This document shows, piece by piece, positions 27,466 to 37,713 of a DNA stretch of 46,363 nt. Origin of the DNA: Bacteroidaceae bacterium. Its GTDB lineage: Bacteria > Bacteroidota > Bacteroidia > Bacteroidales > Bacteroidaceae. The position numbers and the translations under genes are program-made. The first letter of the stretch is position 1; each line of letters opens with the position of its first letter. Below the pieces are notes generated by a model. It had not been told where the DNA came from and ran no database searches. It saw nothing but the letters and a program-made list of their open reading frames with translations. The stretch spans positions 1 through 46,363 of the forward strand of contig JAFSWM010000092.1 in assembly GCA_017444485.1 (NCBI GenBank), in the 5' to 3' direction.

Positions 27466-28464
27466 TTAGTCTTTTTCTAACTTGTACTTAGTGATGTCGG
27501 TGCCGAACGACAGATTCAGACTCGCGAGCAAATCATCAAGCTCGGTGAGCGATTTCTTGCCAAAGTTGCGGAACTTCAGGAGGTCGGACTTGTTGAACTG
27601 GACGAGGTCGCCAAGCGTGGAGACTTCGGCAGCCTTGAGGCAGTTGAGCGCACGGACAGAGAGTTTCATGTCGGTGAGCTTCGTCTTGAGAAGTTGGCGC
27701 ATGTGGAGCACCTCTTCGTCAAACTCCTTGTTCTCCTCCTCGGCACGGTCTTCAACGGTGATCTTCTCGTCGGAGAAGAGCATGAAGTGCTGAATGAGGA
27801 TCTTGGCCGCGTCCTGAAGGGCGTCTTTGGGCGTTACGGAACCGTCCGTAGTGATGTCAAGCGTCAGCTTGTCGTAGTCGGTCTTCTGCTCTACGCGGAA
27901 GGGATCAACCTGATACCTAACGTTACGGATGGGGGTGTAGATAGAGTCAATGGCAATCTGCGACACCTCGGTGCAAAACTCGCGATTCTCATCAGCGGGG
28001 ACGTAGCCGCGTCCCTTGTTGATGGTGAGCTGAATGTTGAGCACGGTTTTGCTGTTGGTAATGTGGCAGATGATGAGGTCGGGGTTCAACACCTCGAAAC
28101 CTGCAAGTTTACCAGCGATGTCGCCGGCGCGGAATTCCTTGGTGTTGGACACCTCGAAACTCACGGTTTCGCCCTCGCTCTCGTACTCAGGGAGACGACG
28201 GAAGCGAACTTGCTTGAGGTTGAGAATAATGTTGGTTACATCCTCACGCACACCTTGTATGGAGGCGAACTCGTGATCCACACCGTCGATCTTGAGGGTG
28301 TTGATGGCGTAGCCTTCCAAGGAGGAAAGCAGGATGCGACGCAGAGCATTACCTATGGTAACGCCGAAACCGGGTTCAAGAGGACGGAATTCGAAGACGC
28401 CGTGCTTGTTGTCGCTTTCGAGCATTACGACTTTGTCGGGCTTTTGAAATGCTAATATCGCCAT
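27466..28464 (-). CDS. rpoA: RNA polymerase alpha subunit
   Basis: 332 residues. The N-terminal assembly domain (about 1-230) has [23 protein letters not shown], which drives the dimerisation that starts polymerase assembly. After an acidic linker ([10 protein letters not shown]) the C-terminal domain (about 250-325) has two helix-hairpin-helix turns ([33 protein letters not shown]) for upstream DNA and activator contacts. It lies between rpsD and rplQ as in other bacteria, but 154 bases after rpsD, a gap with a strong hairpin. Confidence 0.98.
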   Translation of the reverse strand: MAILAFQKPDKVVMLESDNKHGVFEFRPLEPGFGVTIGNALRRILLSSLEGYAINTLKIDGVDHEFASIQGVREDVTNIILNLKQVRFRRLPEYESEGETVSFEVSNTKEFRAGDIAGKLAGFEVLNPDLIICHITNSKTVLNIQLTINKGRGYVPADENREFCTEVSQIAIDSIYTPIRNVRYQVDPFRVEQKTDYDKLTLDITTDGSVTPKDALQDAAKILIQHFMLFSDEKITVEDRAEEENKEFDEEVLHMRQLLKTKLTDMKLSVRALNCLKAAEVSTLGDLVQFNKSDLLKFRNFGKKSLTELDDLLASLNLSFGTDITKYKLEKD

Positions 28465-28569
28465 GTGTGAGTTGTTGTGGGTGTTGGTGATGTGGTGTGG
28501 TGACGCTGCGTACTACATGGGCGCAGCAAAGGGCTTGGCGCAATGCCGAAACTCTGACTACGACACGTG

Positions 28570-28609
28570 GCCGCTGCCGGACACATATTGCTGAACCGGC
28601 AAGAGCGGC
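28570..28609 (-). promoter_or_regulatory. Hairpin in the rpsD-rpoA gap
   Basis: On the minus strand GCCGC and TGCCGG pair with CCGGCA and GCGGC, 11 base pairs with a three-base bulge and a 15-base loop. There is no U-tract, so it is more likely a processing, stability or S4-type control element than a terminator. It starts ten bases after the rpsD stop. Confidence 0.45.
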
Positions 28610-28618
28610 TATGTGGCG

Positions 28619-29227
28619 TTAGTTCTTAGAATAGAGTTCGACGATGAGCTGCTCCCTAATGTTCTCGGGAATGTCAGCGCGCTCGGGGCGATGCAGAAAC
28701 TTGCCGCTCTTGCTGCTCTCGTCCCATTCAATCCAAGCGTACTTGCCGTGGTTGAAACCAGCGAGCGAATCGGCCACAACCTCGAGGGACTTGGACTTCT
28801 CGCGAACGCCAACAATCTGACCGGGCTTTACGCTGTAGGAGGGGATGCCCACTACCTTGCCGTCAACCACGATGTGGCGGTGGTTAACGAGCTGGCGTGC
28901 GGCGGCACGCGTCGGAGCGATGCCAAGACGATATACCACATTGTCGAGGCGGCTCTCCAGGCTCTGAAGAAGAACCTCACCGGTGATACCGGTGGAGCGG
29001 GCGGCCTTTTCGAACAGATTACGGAACTGTTTCTCCAAAACGCCATAGGTGTACTTGGCCTTCTGCTTCTCAGCGAGCATGATGCCGTACTCTGAAGTCT
29101 TGCGACGGCGGTTGTTGCCCTGCTGGCCAGGGGGGTAGTTGCGCTTGGAAAGCACCTTGTCGGGGCCAAAGATGGCTTCGCCGAACTTGCGTGCTATGCG
29201 GGTCTTAGGACCTGTGTATCTTGCCAT
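28619..29227 (-). CDS. rpsD: 30S ribosomal protein S4
   Basis: 202 residues, full length. The start is [17 protein letters not shown]; the S4 RNA-binding domain (about 92-155) has [31 protein letters not shown]. The zinc-binding Cys found near the N-terminus of some S4 proteins are absent. S4 is a primary 16S rRNA binder and a known translational repressor of the alpha operon in E. coli. Lies between rpsK and rpoA. Confidence 0.98.
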   Translation of the reverse strand: MARYTGPKTRIARKFGEAIFGPDKVLSKRNYPPGQQGNNRRRKTSEYGIMLAEKQKAKYTYGVLEKQFRNLFEKAARSTGITGEVLLQSLESRLDNVVYRLGIAPTRAAARQLVNHRHIVVDGKVVGIPSYSVKPGQIVGVREKSKSLEVVADSLAGFNHGKYAWIEWDESSKSGKFLHRPERADIPENIREQLIVELYSKN

Positions 29228-29290
29228 AATTTGTAGTGCTTACTGTATGGGGAATAAAAAGATTTGGTATTGCCAATTGCGTGTCGCAGA

Positions 29291-29680
29291 TTATACCCTG
29301 CGGCGCTTCGGGGGACGGCAACCATTGTGGGGCAGCGGGGTCACATCAACAATCTCGGTGACTTCGATGCCTGCACCATGTACGGTGCGGATGGCGCTCT
29401 CGCGACCATTGCCCGGACCTTTCACATAGGCTTTCACCTTGCGCAGACCGAGGTCGTAGGCCACCTTCGCGCAGTCCTGCGCGGCCATCTGGGCTGCATA
29501 GGGAGTGTTCTTCTTTGAGCCACGGAAGCCCATCTTGCCAGCGCTGGACCAGGAGATTACCTGACCTTCGTTGTTGGCAAGCGAAACGATAATGTTGTTG
29601 AAGGAACTGTGCACATGGAGCTGTCCCTGAGCGTTTACCTTCACAACCCTCTTTTTTGCTGCAACTGTTTTCTTTGCCAT
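29291..29680 (-). CDS. rpsK: 30S ribosomal protein S11
   Basis: 129 residues. Conserved S11 segments: [67 protein letters not shown] and the basic end [18 protein letters not shown]. It forms part of the small subunit platform near the mRNA exit channel. Sits ten bases after rpsM. Confidence 0.98.
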   Translation of the reverse strand: MAKKTVAAKKRVVKVNAQGQLHVHSSFNNIIVSLANNEGQVISWSSAGKMGFRGSKKNTPYAAQMAAQDCAKVAYDLGLRKVKAYVKGPGNGRESAIRTVHGAGIEVTEIVDVTPLPHNGCRPPKRRRV

Positions 29681-29690
29681 AGTCTATTGC

Positions 29691-30071
29691 TTATTTAGTT
29701 GCCTTTTTCTTGTTTGCCACAGTCTTCTTCTTGCCCTTGCGGGTGCGGGCGTTGTTCTTCGTGCTCTGGCCGCGCACAGGCAGACCGATGCGGTGGCGGA
29801 TGCCACGGTAGCAGCCGATGTCCATCAGGCGCTTGATGTTCATCTGAACCTCGGAGCGGAGGTCACCCTCGACCTTGTACTCCTCGCCGATGACGGCACG
29901 GATCTTACCGGCCTGATCGTCGGTCCAGTCCTGGACTTTGATCCCTCTGTCAACACCTGCCTTGTCAAGGATCTTGCAGGCGCTGCTGCGACCTATTCCA
30001 TAGATATAGGTCAAGGCGATTTCACCTCGCTTGTTTTGAGGCAAATCTACACCAACTATTCGTATTGCCAT
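29691..30071 (-). CDS. rpsM: 30S ribosomal protein S13
   Basis: 126 residues. Begins [27 protein letters not shown] and contains the conserved [27 protein letters not shown] segment with a basic C-terminal tail that reaches the P-site tRNA. It lies 31 bases after rpmJ. Confidence 0.98.
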   Translation of the reverse strand: MAIRIVGVDLPQNKRGEIALTYIYGIGRSSACKILDKAGVDRGIKVQDWTDDQAGKIRAVIGEEYKVEGDLRSEVQMNIKRLMDIGCYRGIRHRIGLPVRGQSTKNNARTRKGKKKTVANKKKATK

Positions 30072-30102
30072 ATATAAGAGTGTGTTGTTTAACGTGAAGA
30101 GG

Positions 30103-30219
30103 CTAACCCTGACGAAGCTTCATCTTGGGGTTCTTCTTATTGATTACATAGAGGCGACCTTTGCGACGTACGATCTTGCAGTCGGCATTGCGCTTCTTTA
30201 CGGATGCTCGTGTTTTCAT
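30103..30219 (-). CDS. rpmJ: 50S ribosomal protein L36, zinc-free type
   Basis: A 38-codon gene between infA and rpsM: starts [20 protein letters not shown] and ends in KLRQG, matching L36 over its whole length. Zinc-type L36 has three Cys and a His as ligands; here only one Cys (residue 14) remains, so this is the C-minus form. It starts 18 bases after infA. Confidence 0.95.
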   Translation of the reverse strand: MKTRASVKKRNADCKIVRRKGRLYVINKKNPKMKLRQG

Positions 30220-30237
30220 TTTGCTTGTATGTCTGTG

Positions 30238-30456
30238 TTATTTGTAGCGGAAAACTATTCTGCCTTTGGTTAGGTCGTAGGGACTCATTTCCACCTTCAC
30301 CTTGTCGCCGGGCAGGATCTTGATGTAGTGCATACGCATCTTGCCCGAAATATGGGCGATGATCTCATGACCATTCTCAAGTTCCACGCGGAACATGGCG
30401 TTGCTCAGAGCCTCAACGATGGTGCCGTCCTGTTCGATAGCGAATTGCTTTGCCAT
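30238..30456 (-). CDS. infA: Translation initiation factor IF-1
   Basis: 72 residues, exactly the usual length. A single OB fold with [54 protein letters not shown] and [17 protein letters not shown]-1 binds the A site during initiation. It sits 16 bases after map, in the usual map-infA-rpmJ order. Confidence 0.97.
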   Translation of the reverse strand: MAKQFAIEQDGTIVEALSNAMFRVELENGHEIIAHISGKMRMHYIKILPGDKVKVEMSPYDLTKGRIVFRYK

Positions 30457-30472
30457 TGGGTTTGACGTGTGC

Positions 30473-31267
30473 TTAATGTTTGGATTGTTCTATTCTTTCG
30501 ACTTCTTCAAACGAGGAGAGGATGTCGGCCTTGCCGTGGTGGATGGCGATGGTGTGCTCGAAATGGGCGCCTAAGCCGCCATCTCGTGTGGCGATGCCCC
30601 AGCGGTCGGGGAGCAAGACAATGTGTCTGTCGTACTGAGTGACCATGGGCTCGATGGCGATGCACATTCCGTCCTTCAGGAGTTCGCCTGTGCCTGGCTT
30701 GCCGTAGTTGGGCACCTGAGGTTCCTCGTGCATCTCGCGGCCTATTCCATGACCTACGAGTTCGCGGAGGACACCATAGCCGTTGGCTTCAACATGACGC
30801 TGGACGCTGTTACCGATGTCGCCAACTCTGTGGCCAGGAAGCGCCTGGGCAATGCCCTTGTAGAGTGCTTCCTTGGTGACACGAAGTAAGCGTTCGGCCT
30901 CCTCGCTCAACTCACCCACAGAGAACGTGTAGCAGGAATCTCCGCAAAAGCCGTCCAACAGGGTGCCACAATCCACCGAAACGATGTCACCGTCGCGAAG
31001 CGGACGGTCGTCGGGGATACCATGAACCACAATGTTATTGACCGATGTACACACGGCGCACGGAAAGTCACCTCCGTAGGGGTTAGGAAATCCCTTGAAC
31101 GTAGGGACTGCCCCGTGGTCGCGTATAAACTCCTCTGCTATTCTGTCGATTTGCCGGGTTGTAACGCCCGGAACTATCATCTTAGCAATTTCTGCAAGCG
31201 TGTCTGCCACTAACAGGTTGGCGGCGCGCAGCAGTTCAATCTCGTCTTCTGTCTTAAGATAGACCAT
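30473..31267 (-). CDS. map: Type I methionine aminopeptidase
   Basis: 264 residues. The pita-bread fold metal ligands are visible in order: the Asp pair in [22 protein letters not shown], the His in [12 protein letters not shown] and the Glu in CIAIEPMV, plus a Glu in the C-terminal [16 protein letters not shown] segment. The substrate His lies in [14 protein letters not shown]. It removes the initiator Met from nascent proteins. It lies between secY and infA, 13 bases after secY. Confidence 0.97.
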   Translation of the reverse strand: MVYLKTEDEIELLRAANLLVADTLAEIAKMIVPGVTTRQIDRIAEEFIRDHGAVPTFKGFPNPYGGDFPCAVCTSVNNIVVHGIPDDRPLRDGDIVSVDCGTLLDGFCGDSCYTFSVGELSEEAERLLRVTKEALYKGIAQALPGHRVGDIGNSVQRHVEANGYGVLRELVGHGIGREMHEEPQVPNYGKPGTGELLKDGMCIAIEPMVTQYDRHIVLLPDRWGIATRDGGLGAHFEHTIAIHHGKADILSSFEEVERIEQSKH

Positions 31268-31280
31268 CCGACGCTGTTCC

Positions 31281-32612
31281 TCAATAGGCCGACACTGTGC
31301 GCGGACGCGCCCTTCCGGCCTTCAGCAGGCCGTCGTAGTGACGCACCATCATGTGGCTCTCAATCTGCTGCAAGGTGTCTATGACAACACCCACAAGGAT
31401 GAGGAGCGACGTGCCGCCAAAGAACTGTGCAAAGCCCTGCTTGATGCCGAAGATGCTGGCGAATGCCGGCATGATAGCAATCAGAGCAATGAACAAGGAA
31501 CCAGGCAGCAGGATGCGCGACATTACGGTGTCGATGTAATTCGCTGTATTCTTTCCAGGCTTCACGCCAGGAATGAAACCATTGTTACGCTTCATGTCTT
31601 CCGCCATCTGCACGGGATTCATCGTAATGGCCGTATAGAAATAGGTGAATGCGATGATCAGCACCACATATATCGCGTTATACAGCACAGATGTGTTGTC
31701 GAGCAGGTTGCGCATCACCCAGCCAGGGTTCTCGCTCCTCACCAGGGTGAGGGGGATAAACATCAGAGCCTGGGCGAAGATGATCGGCATCACGTTAGCC
31801 GCAAAAAGTTTCAGCGGGATATACTGCCGGGCACCACCGAGTTGGCGGTTGCCCTCCACACGCTTAGCGTATTGCACGGGAATCTTGCGCGTGGCCTGTG
31901 TGAGCAGGATGGCGAGAGCCATCACGAACAGCAGAGCAATAATCTCAAAGAGGAACTTGATGAGGCCACCGCCCTCAGCGCCAGAAAGAGCCGTAGTGAA
32001 CTCCTCGGTGAGCGCGGCGGGCATACGGGCGATGATACCTATCATAATGATAAGCGAAATACCATTGCCGACGCCCTTATCAGTGATGCGCTCGCCAAGC
32101 CAGAGGATGAACATCGAACCTGCGGCAAGAATGAGTGTTGAGGTGATGTAGAACATGGCGTTGGTCTCCACGAGGAATGCACCATTACCAACCTGAGAAT
32201 GGAGGTTGATGAGGTACGATGGTGCCTGGAACAGCAGCAGGGCCACAGTAAGCCAGCGTGTGAGCTGGTTTATCTTGCGACGCCCGCTCTCGCCCTCGCG
32301 TTGCATTTTCTGGAAATAGGGGACGGCTACTGCAAGAAGCTGGATGACGATGGAAGCCGAGATATAGGGCATGATACCGAGCGCGAACACGGAAGCGTTT
32401 TCAAAAGCGCCTCCAGAGAACATGTTCAGCAAGGACATCAGACCCTCACTGGTTTGCTCGTGCAACTGCTGAAGCGCGCCAGGGTTCACACCTGGGAGCA
32501 CCACAAACGAGCCGAACCGGTAGATGGCGACAAAGAGGATGGTGATGAGCAAGCGGGTGCGCAAATCCTCAATACGCCAAATGTTCTTGATGGTCTCGAT
32601 TATTTTCTTCAT
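31281..32612 (-). CDS. secY: Protein translocase subunit SecY
   Basis: 443 residues with about ten membrane helices. Signatures are FGSFVVLPGVNPGAL near the start, LGIMPYISASIVIQLL, the central plug and pore region, and the loop GNRQLGGARQYIPLKL before helix 7. It forms the Sec channel with SecE and SecG. It lies between rplO and map. The stop codon is TGA, one of several here that show TGA is a normal stop in this genome. Confidence 0.97.
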   Translation of the reverse strand: MKKIIETIKNIWRIEDLRTRLLITILFVAIYRFGSFVVLPGVNPGALQQLHEQTSEGLMSLLNMFSGGAFENASVFALGIMPYISASIVIQLLAVAVPYFQKMQREGESGRRKINQLTRWLTVALLLFQAPSYLINLHSQVGNGAFLVETNAMFYITSTLILAAGSMFILWLGERITDKGVGNGISLIIMIGIIARMPAALTEEFTTALSGAEGGGLIKFLFEIIALLFVMALAILLTQATRKIPVQYAKRVEGNRQLGGARQYIPLKLFAANVMPIIFAQALMFIPLTLVRSENPGWVMRNLLDNTSVLYNAIYVVLIIAFTYFYTAITMNPVQMAEDMKRNNGFIPGVKPGKNTANYIDTVMSRILLPGSLFIALIAIMPAFASIFGIKQGFAQFFGGTSLLILVGVVIDTLQQIESHMMVRHYDGLLKAGRARPRTVSAY

Positions 32613-32632
32613 CGACTAATCTGAGATGTTTG

Positions 32633-33079
32633 TTAGAGTTTCGTAACCGTGCCTCCTGCAGCGGTGATAATCTCTTCGGCCTTCTTAGAGAAAGCGTGGG
32701 CAGCAACGTCAACCTTGGCGGTAAGTTCGCCCTTGGCGAGGATCTTCACCAACTGGTTCTTGGAGATGAAGCCAGCGGCACGCAGTTCCTCAAGACCGAT
32801 AGTGGTGAGATTCTTTTCTTCAGCCAGGGTTTGCAACGTGGAGACGTTGATAGCTTTATACTCCACACGGTTGATGTTCTTGAAGCCGAACTTCGGCAAC
32901 CGGCGCTGGAGGGGCATCTGTCCACCCTCAAAGCCGATCTTCTTCTTGTAGCCTGAACGCTGCTTGGCGCCCTTGTGACCACGGGTGGAGGTGCCGCCCC
33001 TGCCGGAACCGGGACCGCGGCCTATACGTTTGCGAGTCTTGATGGAGCCTGCTGCGGGTTTAAGTGTATGTAACTTCAT
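32633..33079 (-). CDS. rplO: 50S ribosomal protein L15
   Basis: 148 residues. The Gly/Arg-rich N-terminal arm (RKRIGRGPGSGRGGTSTRGHKG) threads into the large subunit. The C-terminal L15e/L18e-like domain has NLTTIGLEELRAAGFISKNQLVKIL and ends TAAGGTVTKL. It lies between rpmD and secY. Confidence 0.98.
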   Translation of the reverse strand: MKLHTLKPAAGSIKTRKRIGRGPGSGRGGTSTRGHKGAKQRSGYKKKIGFEGGQMPLQRRLPKFGFKNINRVEYKAINVSTLQTLAEEKNLTTIGLEELRAAGFISKNQLVKILAKGELTAKVDVAAHAFSKKAEEIITAAGGTVTKL

Positions 33080-33112
33080 AAGATAGTCTGTGTTTGCTTA
33101 TGTGTGGGTTCT

Positions 33113-33289
33113 TTAGTCAATGACCGTTACGAGGTGGCGTACCTTACGGATCTGTCCGCGCACGGTGGGTCCGTCGGGCAGTTCAACCACCCGGCCCATC
33201 TTTCTCAGGCCCATGGCATCGAGGGTGCGCTTTTGGTCAATCGGCGCGCCGATGCGGCTCTTGGTTTGCTTTACCTTGATTGTTGCCAT
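33113..33289 (-). CDS. rpmD: 50S ribosomal protein L30
   Basis: 58 residues from the ATG at 33289. An upstream ATG at 33355 would overlap rpsE and add a non-homologous stretch. MATIKVKQTKSRIGAPIDQKRTL and the end RGQIRKVRHLVTVID fit L30 throughout. It starts seven bases after rpsE. Confidence 0.97.
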   Translation of the reverse strand: MATIKVKQTKSRIGAPIDQKRTLDAMGLRKMGRVVELPDGPTVRGQIRKVRHLVTVID

Positions 33290-33296
33290 CGTTTTC

Positions 33297-33803
33297 TTAA
33301 CCTTTAAAGACTTTTTCCATGGATACTCCGCGCTGCGCCGCAACCATACGGGCATCGCGCATCTGGCTCAGTGCTGCGAAAGTCGCTTTTACGAGGTTGT
33401 GGGCATTGGACGAGCCTTTCGACTTGGCGAGCACGTCCTTGATGCCAGCGCTCTCGAATACTGCACGCATTGCACCGCCGGCTACTACACCGGTACCTTC
33501 GGAGGCGGGCATAACGAGAACCTTAGCACCGCCGTAGCGGGCAAGTTGCTCGTGGGGAACAGTGCCTTTGAGTACGGGAACCTTGATGAGGTTCTTCTTA
33601 GCGGCCTCAATTCCTTTGGCAATGGCTGCCTGTACCTCGCCGGCCTTACCCAGGCCGTGGCCTATTACGCCCTTGCCGTCACCTACCACCACAATGGCGG
33701 CGAAGGTGAACGTGCGGCCACCCTTGGTGACCTTGGTCACACGATTGATAGCAACCAGTCTATCTTTTAATTCTTCGCTGCTAACGTTAATTCTGCTTGC
33801 CAT
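33297..33803 (-). CDS. rpsE: 30S ribosomal protein S5
   Basis: 168 residues from the ATG at 33803; a second ATG two codons earlier (33809) directly abuts the rplR stop. The N-terminal double-stranded RNA-binding domain has [28 protein letters not shown], and the C-terminal part has [41 protein letters not shown]5 acts in decoding accuracy and mRNA unwinding. Confidence 0.98.
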   Translation of the reverse strand: MASRINVSSEELKDRLVAINRVTKVTKGGRTFTFAAIVVVGDGKGVIGHGLGKAGEVQAAIAKGIEAAKKNLIKVPVLKGTVPHEQLARYGGAKVLVMPASEGTGVVAGGAMRAVFESAGIKDVLAKSKGSSNAHNLVKATFAALSQMRDARMVAAQRGVSMEKVFKG

Positions 33804-33809
33804 AATCAT

Positions 33810-34154
33810 TTAGAATTTTAGACCTCCCTTGCGGGCGCCTTCTGCGACTTCTTTCACACGACCGTGGTAGAGGTAGCCGTTGCGGTCGAATACTACTTCA
33901 CTGATTCCTGCTGCGAGGGCTTTCTCGGCAACTAACTCGCCTACTTTGCCTGCTTTCTCGGTCTTGGTGCCACTTTCAATGGCAAGCGAGGAAGCGCTAA
34001 CGAGCGTTGTAGCAGTCATATCGTCCACGAGCTGGACGTAAATCTGCTTGTTGCTGCGGAAAACGCTCATACGCGGACGTGCCGCTGTGCCGGATATTTT
34101 GCTGCGAACCCTGTACTTAATACGGATGCGGCGTTGTTCTTTCTTTGTCGTCAT
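33810..34154 (-). CDS. rplR: 50S ribosomal protein L18
   Basis: 114 residues with a basic N-terminus ([42 protein letters not shown]) and a C-terminal [23 protein letters not shown]18 binds 5S rRNA. The stop touches the upstream candidate start of rpsE, so the two are coupled. Confidence 0.98.
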   Translation of the reverse strand: MTTKKEQRRIRIKYRVRSKISGTAARPRMSVFRSNKQIYVQLVDDMTATTLVSASSLAIESGTKTEKAGKVGELVAEKALAAGISEVVFDRNGYLYHGRVKEVAEGARKGGLKF

Positions 34155-34171
34155 AATCTTACGCTGTTAGT

Positions 34172-34738
34172 TTATTTCGCACCGGCGGCCTTGCCCGACT
34201 TGCGGCGTATCTGCTCGCCGAGGAACAGCACACCCTTACCTTTGTACGGCTCAGGCTTCCGGAAAGAACGGATCTTGGCGCACACGAGGCCAAGGAGCTG
34301 CTTGTCGCAAGACTCAAGGCAGATGTACGGGTTCTTGTTACGCTCTGTTTTGGTCTCCACCTTGATTTCGGCGGGAAGTTGGATGAAGATGGGGTGTGTG
34401 TAGCCCAGAGAGAACTCAATGAGGTTGCCCTGGTTGGACACGCGGAAGCCCACGCCCACGAGTTCCATCTCCTTCTTATAGCCCTGGCTGACGCCAACGA
34501 CCATGTTGTTCACCAGCGCGCGGTACAGGCCATGGAAGGCTTGCTTCTGCTTCTGGGGCACTTCGCTCTTCTCGTCAATTGAGAACGACATGCTGCCGTC
34601 CTCCACCGAGACGATGATGGAAGGATCAACGCTTTGGCTTAACTCACCCTTCGGACCTTTAACGGTCACTACATTATCCTTCAGCGTAACCGTTACGCCG
34701 GAGGGAATGTTAATCGGCAATTTACCTATTCTTGACAT
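34172..34738 (-). CDS. rplF: 50S ribosomal protein L6
   Basis: 188 residues with the two related L6 domains: MSRIGKLPINIPSGVTVTLKDNVVTVKGPKGELSQ at the start and GYTHPIFIQLPAEIKVETKTERNKNPYICLESCDKQLLG in the second, ending in EPYKGKGVLFLGEQIRRKSGKAAGAK. It lies near the factor-binding centre. Encoded between rpsH and rplR. Confidence 0.98.
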   Translation of the reverse strand: MSRIGKLPINIPSGVTVTLKDNVVTVKGPKGELSQSVDPSIIVSVEDGSMSFSIDEKSEVPQKQKQAFHGLYRALVNNMVVGVSQGYKKEMELVGVGFRVSNQGNLIEFSLGYTHPIFIQLPAEIKVETKTERNKNPYICLESCDKQLLGLVCAKIRSFRKPEPYKGKGVLFLGEQIRRKSGKAAGAK

Positions 34739-34754
34739 AGTGTTGTTCCTTGAA

Positions 34755-35150
34755 TTAGTACACGTAGCACAATACTTCTCCGCCCACTTTGAGGTCGGAG
34801 GCTGCCTTGTTGGTCATCACGCCCTTAGAGGTGGACACGATGGCGATACCAAGGCCGTTAATCACACGGGGCATGTCGCGGTAACCGGTGTACTTGCGAA
34901 GGCCGGGGCGCGACACACGCTTCAAGACGCGGATAGCATTCTCGCGGGTCTGCGGATTGTACTTCAGCGCGATCTTGATCGTTCCCTGCGGGCCATCGTC
35001 CTCAAACTTGAAGTTGAGGATGAAGCCCTGGTCGAAGAGGATTTTGGTAATCTCCTTCTTCAGATTCGACGCAGGCACTTCTACCACCCTGTGCTTGGCA
35101 CGGATGGCATTGCGCAGTCGCGTCAGATAATCTGCAATAGGATCTGTCAT
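34755..35150 (-). CDS. rpsH: 30S ribosomal protein S8
   Basis: 131 residues. MTDPIADYLTRLRNAIRAKHRVVEVPASNLKKEI and GLGIAIVSTSKGVMTNKAASDLKVGGEVLCYVY are typical S8. S8 binds helix 21 of 16S rRNA and in E. coli represses the spc operon by binding the rplE leader region. The 78-base gap to rpsN is the longest within the spc part here. Confidence 0.98.
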   Translation of the reverse strand: MTDPIADYLTRLRNAIRAKHRVVEVPASNLKKEITKILFDQGFILNFKFEDDGPQGTIKIALKYNPQTRENAIRVLKRVSRPGLRKYTGYRDMPRVINGLGIAIVSTSKGVMTNKAASDLKVGGEVLCYVY

Positions 35151-35228
35151 TGGTTTGTTGTTGTTTAATTGATCGGGACTGTCCCGACAATATTAAAGAA
35201 TGTAAGTGTTCGCTGTGGTATGTGGTCG

Positions 35229-35531
35229 TTACCAACTTGCCTTGCGCACGCCGGGGATGAGTCCTTGCGACGCCATCTCGCGGAACTGTATGCGGGAGAG
35301 GCCGAAAAGACGCATGTAACCCTTCGGACGACCAGTGATCTTGCAGCGGTTGTGCAGACGAATGGGGTTGGCATTGCGGGGGATGGCCTGCAGTTTGCGG
35401 GCTGCCTCGTAAGCCTCGGCGGGATCATCGCTCTTGTTGACGATTTCCTTGAGGGCTGCACGTTTCTTTGCGTACTTGGCTACAAGTTTGGCACGGCGCA
35501 CCTCGCGCGCCTTCATTGATTCTTTTGCCAT
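35229..35531 (-). CDS. rpsN: 30S ribosomal protein S14, zinc-free long type
   Basis: 100 residues. [31 protein letters not shown] and [43 protein letters not shown] define the long S14 form, which lacks the CxxC zinc ligands. It starts three bases after rplE. Confidence 0.98.
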   Translation of the reverse strand: MAKESMKAREVRRAKLVAKYAKKRAALKEIVNKSDDPAEAYEAARKLQAIPRNANPIRLHNRCKITGRPKGYMRLFGLSRIQFREMASQGLIPGVRKASW

Positions 35532-35534
35532 ATC

Positions 35535-36095
35535 TCAGTCTTTCTTGTTAGCGTTTTTGAAAGGCAGGCCGAACTCCTTGAGCAGGGCATATCCCTCCTC
35601 GTCGGTCTTGGCTGTGGTAACAAACGTGATGTTCATACCCACGATGCGCTCGATGGAGTCAATGTTGATCTCCGGGAAGATAATCTGCTCGTCAATGCCG
35701 AGGGTGTAGTTGCCGCGTCCGTCGAGTTTGCTGTTGATGCCTTTGAAGTCACGGATACGCGGGAGAGCCACGCGCACGAGGCGCTCGAGGAACTCGTACA
35801 TACGCTCACGGCGCAGTGTCACCATCACGCCGATGGGCATCTTCTTACGGAGTTTGAAGTTGGCCACGTCCTTACGCGAGACGGTAGCGACGGCTTTCTG
35901 GCCAGTGATGGCAGAAAGTTCGTTGATAGCCACCTCAATGATTTTCTTGTCGGCGGTGGCCATACCCAGTCCCTCGTTGATGACGATCTTCTTGAGAACG
36001 GGGATCTGCATCGGGGACGAGTAGCCGAACTGCTTCATCAGAGCCGGAGCGATGCGCTCGGCATATTCTTTCTTAAGGCTTGCTGTGTTACTCAT
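35535..36095 (-). CDS. rplE: 50S ribosomal protein L5
   Basis: 186 residues. [57 protein letters not shown] and the C-terminal [36 protein letters not shown] are characteristic. L5 binds 5S rRNA and bridges to the small subunit. The ATG overlaps the rplX stop by one base (TAATG). Confidence 0.98.
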   Translation of the reverse strand: MSNTASLKKEYAERIAPALMKQFGYSSPMQIPVLKKIVINEGLGMATADKKIIEVAINELSAITGQKAVATVSRKDVANFKLRKKMPIGVMVTLRRERMYEFLERLVRVALPRIRDFKGINSKLDGRGNYTLGIDEQIIFPEINIDSIERIVGMNITFVTTAKTDEEGYALLKEFGLPFKNANKKD

Positions 36096-36412
36096 TATTT
36101 GATCACCTCCCCTGATTTTTTAGCATAGCGAACCCGTTTCCCGTCTTCCATCCTGCGTCCGATGCGTGTCGGCTTGCCAGATTTGGGATCAAGGGGGTTC
36201 AGGTTAGAAATATGTATAGGAGCCTCCATCTTCACGATGCCGCCCTGCGGGTTTGCAGCGCTGGGCTTCTGGCTCTTGGAGACGATGTTCACGCCCTCCA
36301 CGATGGCGCGCTGATCGCTCACCAGCACTTTGAGGACTTTGCCGGTCTTACCCTTGTCCTTGCCGGTGTTGACGAAAACGGTGTCGCCTTTCTTTATGTG
36401 TAACTTGCTCAT
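36095..36412 (-). CDS. rplX: 50S ribosomal protein L24
   Basis: 105 residues with a KOW motif: [26 protein letters not shown] at the start, then [33 protein letters not shown]24 starts large-subunit assembly. It sits 19 bases after rplN. Confidence 0.98.
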   Translation of the reverse strand: MSKLHIKKGDTVFVNTGKDKGKTGKVLKVLVSDQRAIVEGVNIVSKSQKPSAANPQGGIVKMEAPIHISNLNPLDPKSGKPTRIGRRMEDGKRVRYAKKSGEVIK

Positions 36413-36431
36413 GACGTTTCGGTGTTTTGGG

Positions 36432-36797
36432 TTAAAGCACTTCGGGTGCGAGCGAGACCACTTTCATATTCACTGCACGGAGTTCGCGTGCCACGGGGCC
36501 GAAGATACGGCTTCCACGGAGTTCGCCGGCGTTGTTGAGCAGGACGCAGGCATTGTCATCAAAACGGATGTAGGAACCGTCGGGACGACGGATCTCCTTC
36601 TTCGTGCGCACGATAAGTGCTCTCGACACAGCGCCTTTCTTGAGGTCGCTCGACGGGATAACGTTCTTCACGGCCACGACAATGATGTCGCCCACTGAAG
36701 CGTACCGGCGGCGGGTGCCTCCGAGCACACGGATGCAAAGCACTTCGCGCGCTCCACTGTTGTCAGCAACAGTCAGTCTGGATTCAGTCTGTATCAT
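36432..36797 (-). CDS. rplN: 50S ribosomal protein L14
   Basis: 121 residues: [62 protein letters not shown] small beta-barrel protein at the subunit interface. First gene of the spc-type part, three bases after rpsQ. Confidence 0.98.
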   Translation of the reverse strand: MIQTESRLTVADNSGAREVLCIRVLGGTRRRYASVGDIIVVAVKNVIPSSDLKKGAVSRALIVRTKKEIRRPDGSYIRFDDNACVLLNNAGELRGSRIFGPVARELRAVNMKVVSLAPEVL

Positions 36798-36800
36798 ATC

Positions 36801-37058
36801 TTACTTCGCTCTTTCAAGGATTTTTACTACCCGCCAGCACTTGGTCTTGCTGAGGGGGCGCGTCTCCATGATCTGTACGGTGTCGCCAATGTTGCAATCG
36901 TTTGCTTCATCGTGGGCGTGGTACTTCTTGGTCTTGGAAACGAACTTGCCGTAGATGGGGTGGATCTCCTTGAAGCGGGCTGCTACCACGACGGTCTTGT
37001 CCATCTTGTTGCTGACCACCACACCTTGGCGCGTCTTTCTTAAATTTCTCTTTTCCAT
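36801..37058 (-). CDS. rpsQ: 30S ribosomal protein S17
   Basis: 85 residues: [68 protein letters not shown]. An OB-fold 16S rRNA binder. It sits 12 bases after rpmC. Confidence 0.98.
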   Translation of the reverse strand: MEKRNLRKTRQGVVVSNKMDKTVVVAARFKEIHPIYGKFVSKTKKYHAHDEANDCNIGDTVQIMETRPLSKTKCWRVVKILERAK

Positions 37059-37070
37059 TTGAGGCGTGTG

Positions 37071-37265
37071 TTACTTTTGGTTCTCAAGTTCGCCCAACAC
37101 GGTTTTCATCCTTGCAATCGTGCGGCGTGCCTCCCTGATTTGGCAGGGGTTCTCGAGCGGTGTCACCTTGTGGTTGAACTTCATGCTCTCGTAGTTGGCC
37201 GTCTCGGTCTTGATGCGCTCGCGCAGTTCATCTGCGGAGAGGCTGCGGATTTCTGCAATTTTCAT
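37071..37265 (-). CDS. rpmC: 50S ribosomal protein L29
   Basis: 64 residues, two helices: MKIAEIRSLSADELRERIKTETANYESMKFNHKV and the second helix REARRTIARMKTVLGELE. It lies near the exit tunnel and is flanked by rplP (two bases away) and rpsQ. Confidence 0.97.
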   Translation of the reverse strand: MKIAEIRSLSADELRERIKTETANYESMKFNHKVTPLENPCQIREARRTIARMKTVLGELENQK

Positions 37266-37267
37266 AA

Positions 37268-37693
37268 TCAGGCGTTCTTATCGTAATCGTGACGTACAAC
37301 GAACTTGGTGGTAACGGGGAGTTTCTGGGCGGCCAGGCGGAGTGCTTCCTTGGCAACTTCGAAACTTACACCGTCGATCTCGAAAATGATGCGTCCGGGG
37401 GTGATGGGATAAACGTATCCCACGGGGTCACCCTTACCTTTACCCATACGCACGTCAGCGGGCTTCTTGGTGACGGGCTTATCGGGGAAGATGCGTATCC
37501 AACTCTGTCCTTCGCGCTGCATATAGCGTGTCATAGCCACACGGGCAGCCTCGATCTGACGGGCAGTGATCCAGTGTGTGTCCAGGCTCTTTATGCCGAA
37601 ACTGCCGAAAGCGAGTTGTGTGCCGCGGTGGGCGTTGCCTTTGGCGCGTCCTTTCTGCGGCCTACGGTATTTGGTTCTTTTTGGCTGTAACAT
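37268..37693 (-). CDS. rplP: 50S ribosomal protein L16
   Basis: 141 residues: [73 protein letters not shown]16 helps position A-site tRNA. The segment around RMGKGKGDP contains the Arg hydroxylated in some bacteria. It starts 20 bases after rpsC. Confidence 0.98.
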   Translation of the reverse strand: MLQPKRTKYRRPQKGRAKGNAHRGTQLAFGSFGIKSLDTHWITARQIEAARVAMTRYMQREGQSWIRIFPDKPVTKKPADVRMGKGKGDPVGYVYPITPGRIIFEIDGVSFEVAKEALRLAAQKLPVTTKFVVRHDYDKNA

Positions 37694-37713
37694 GTCTGTG
37701 TTTCGTTAAGGTT

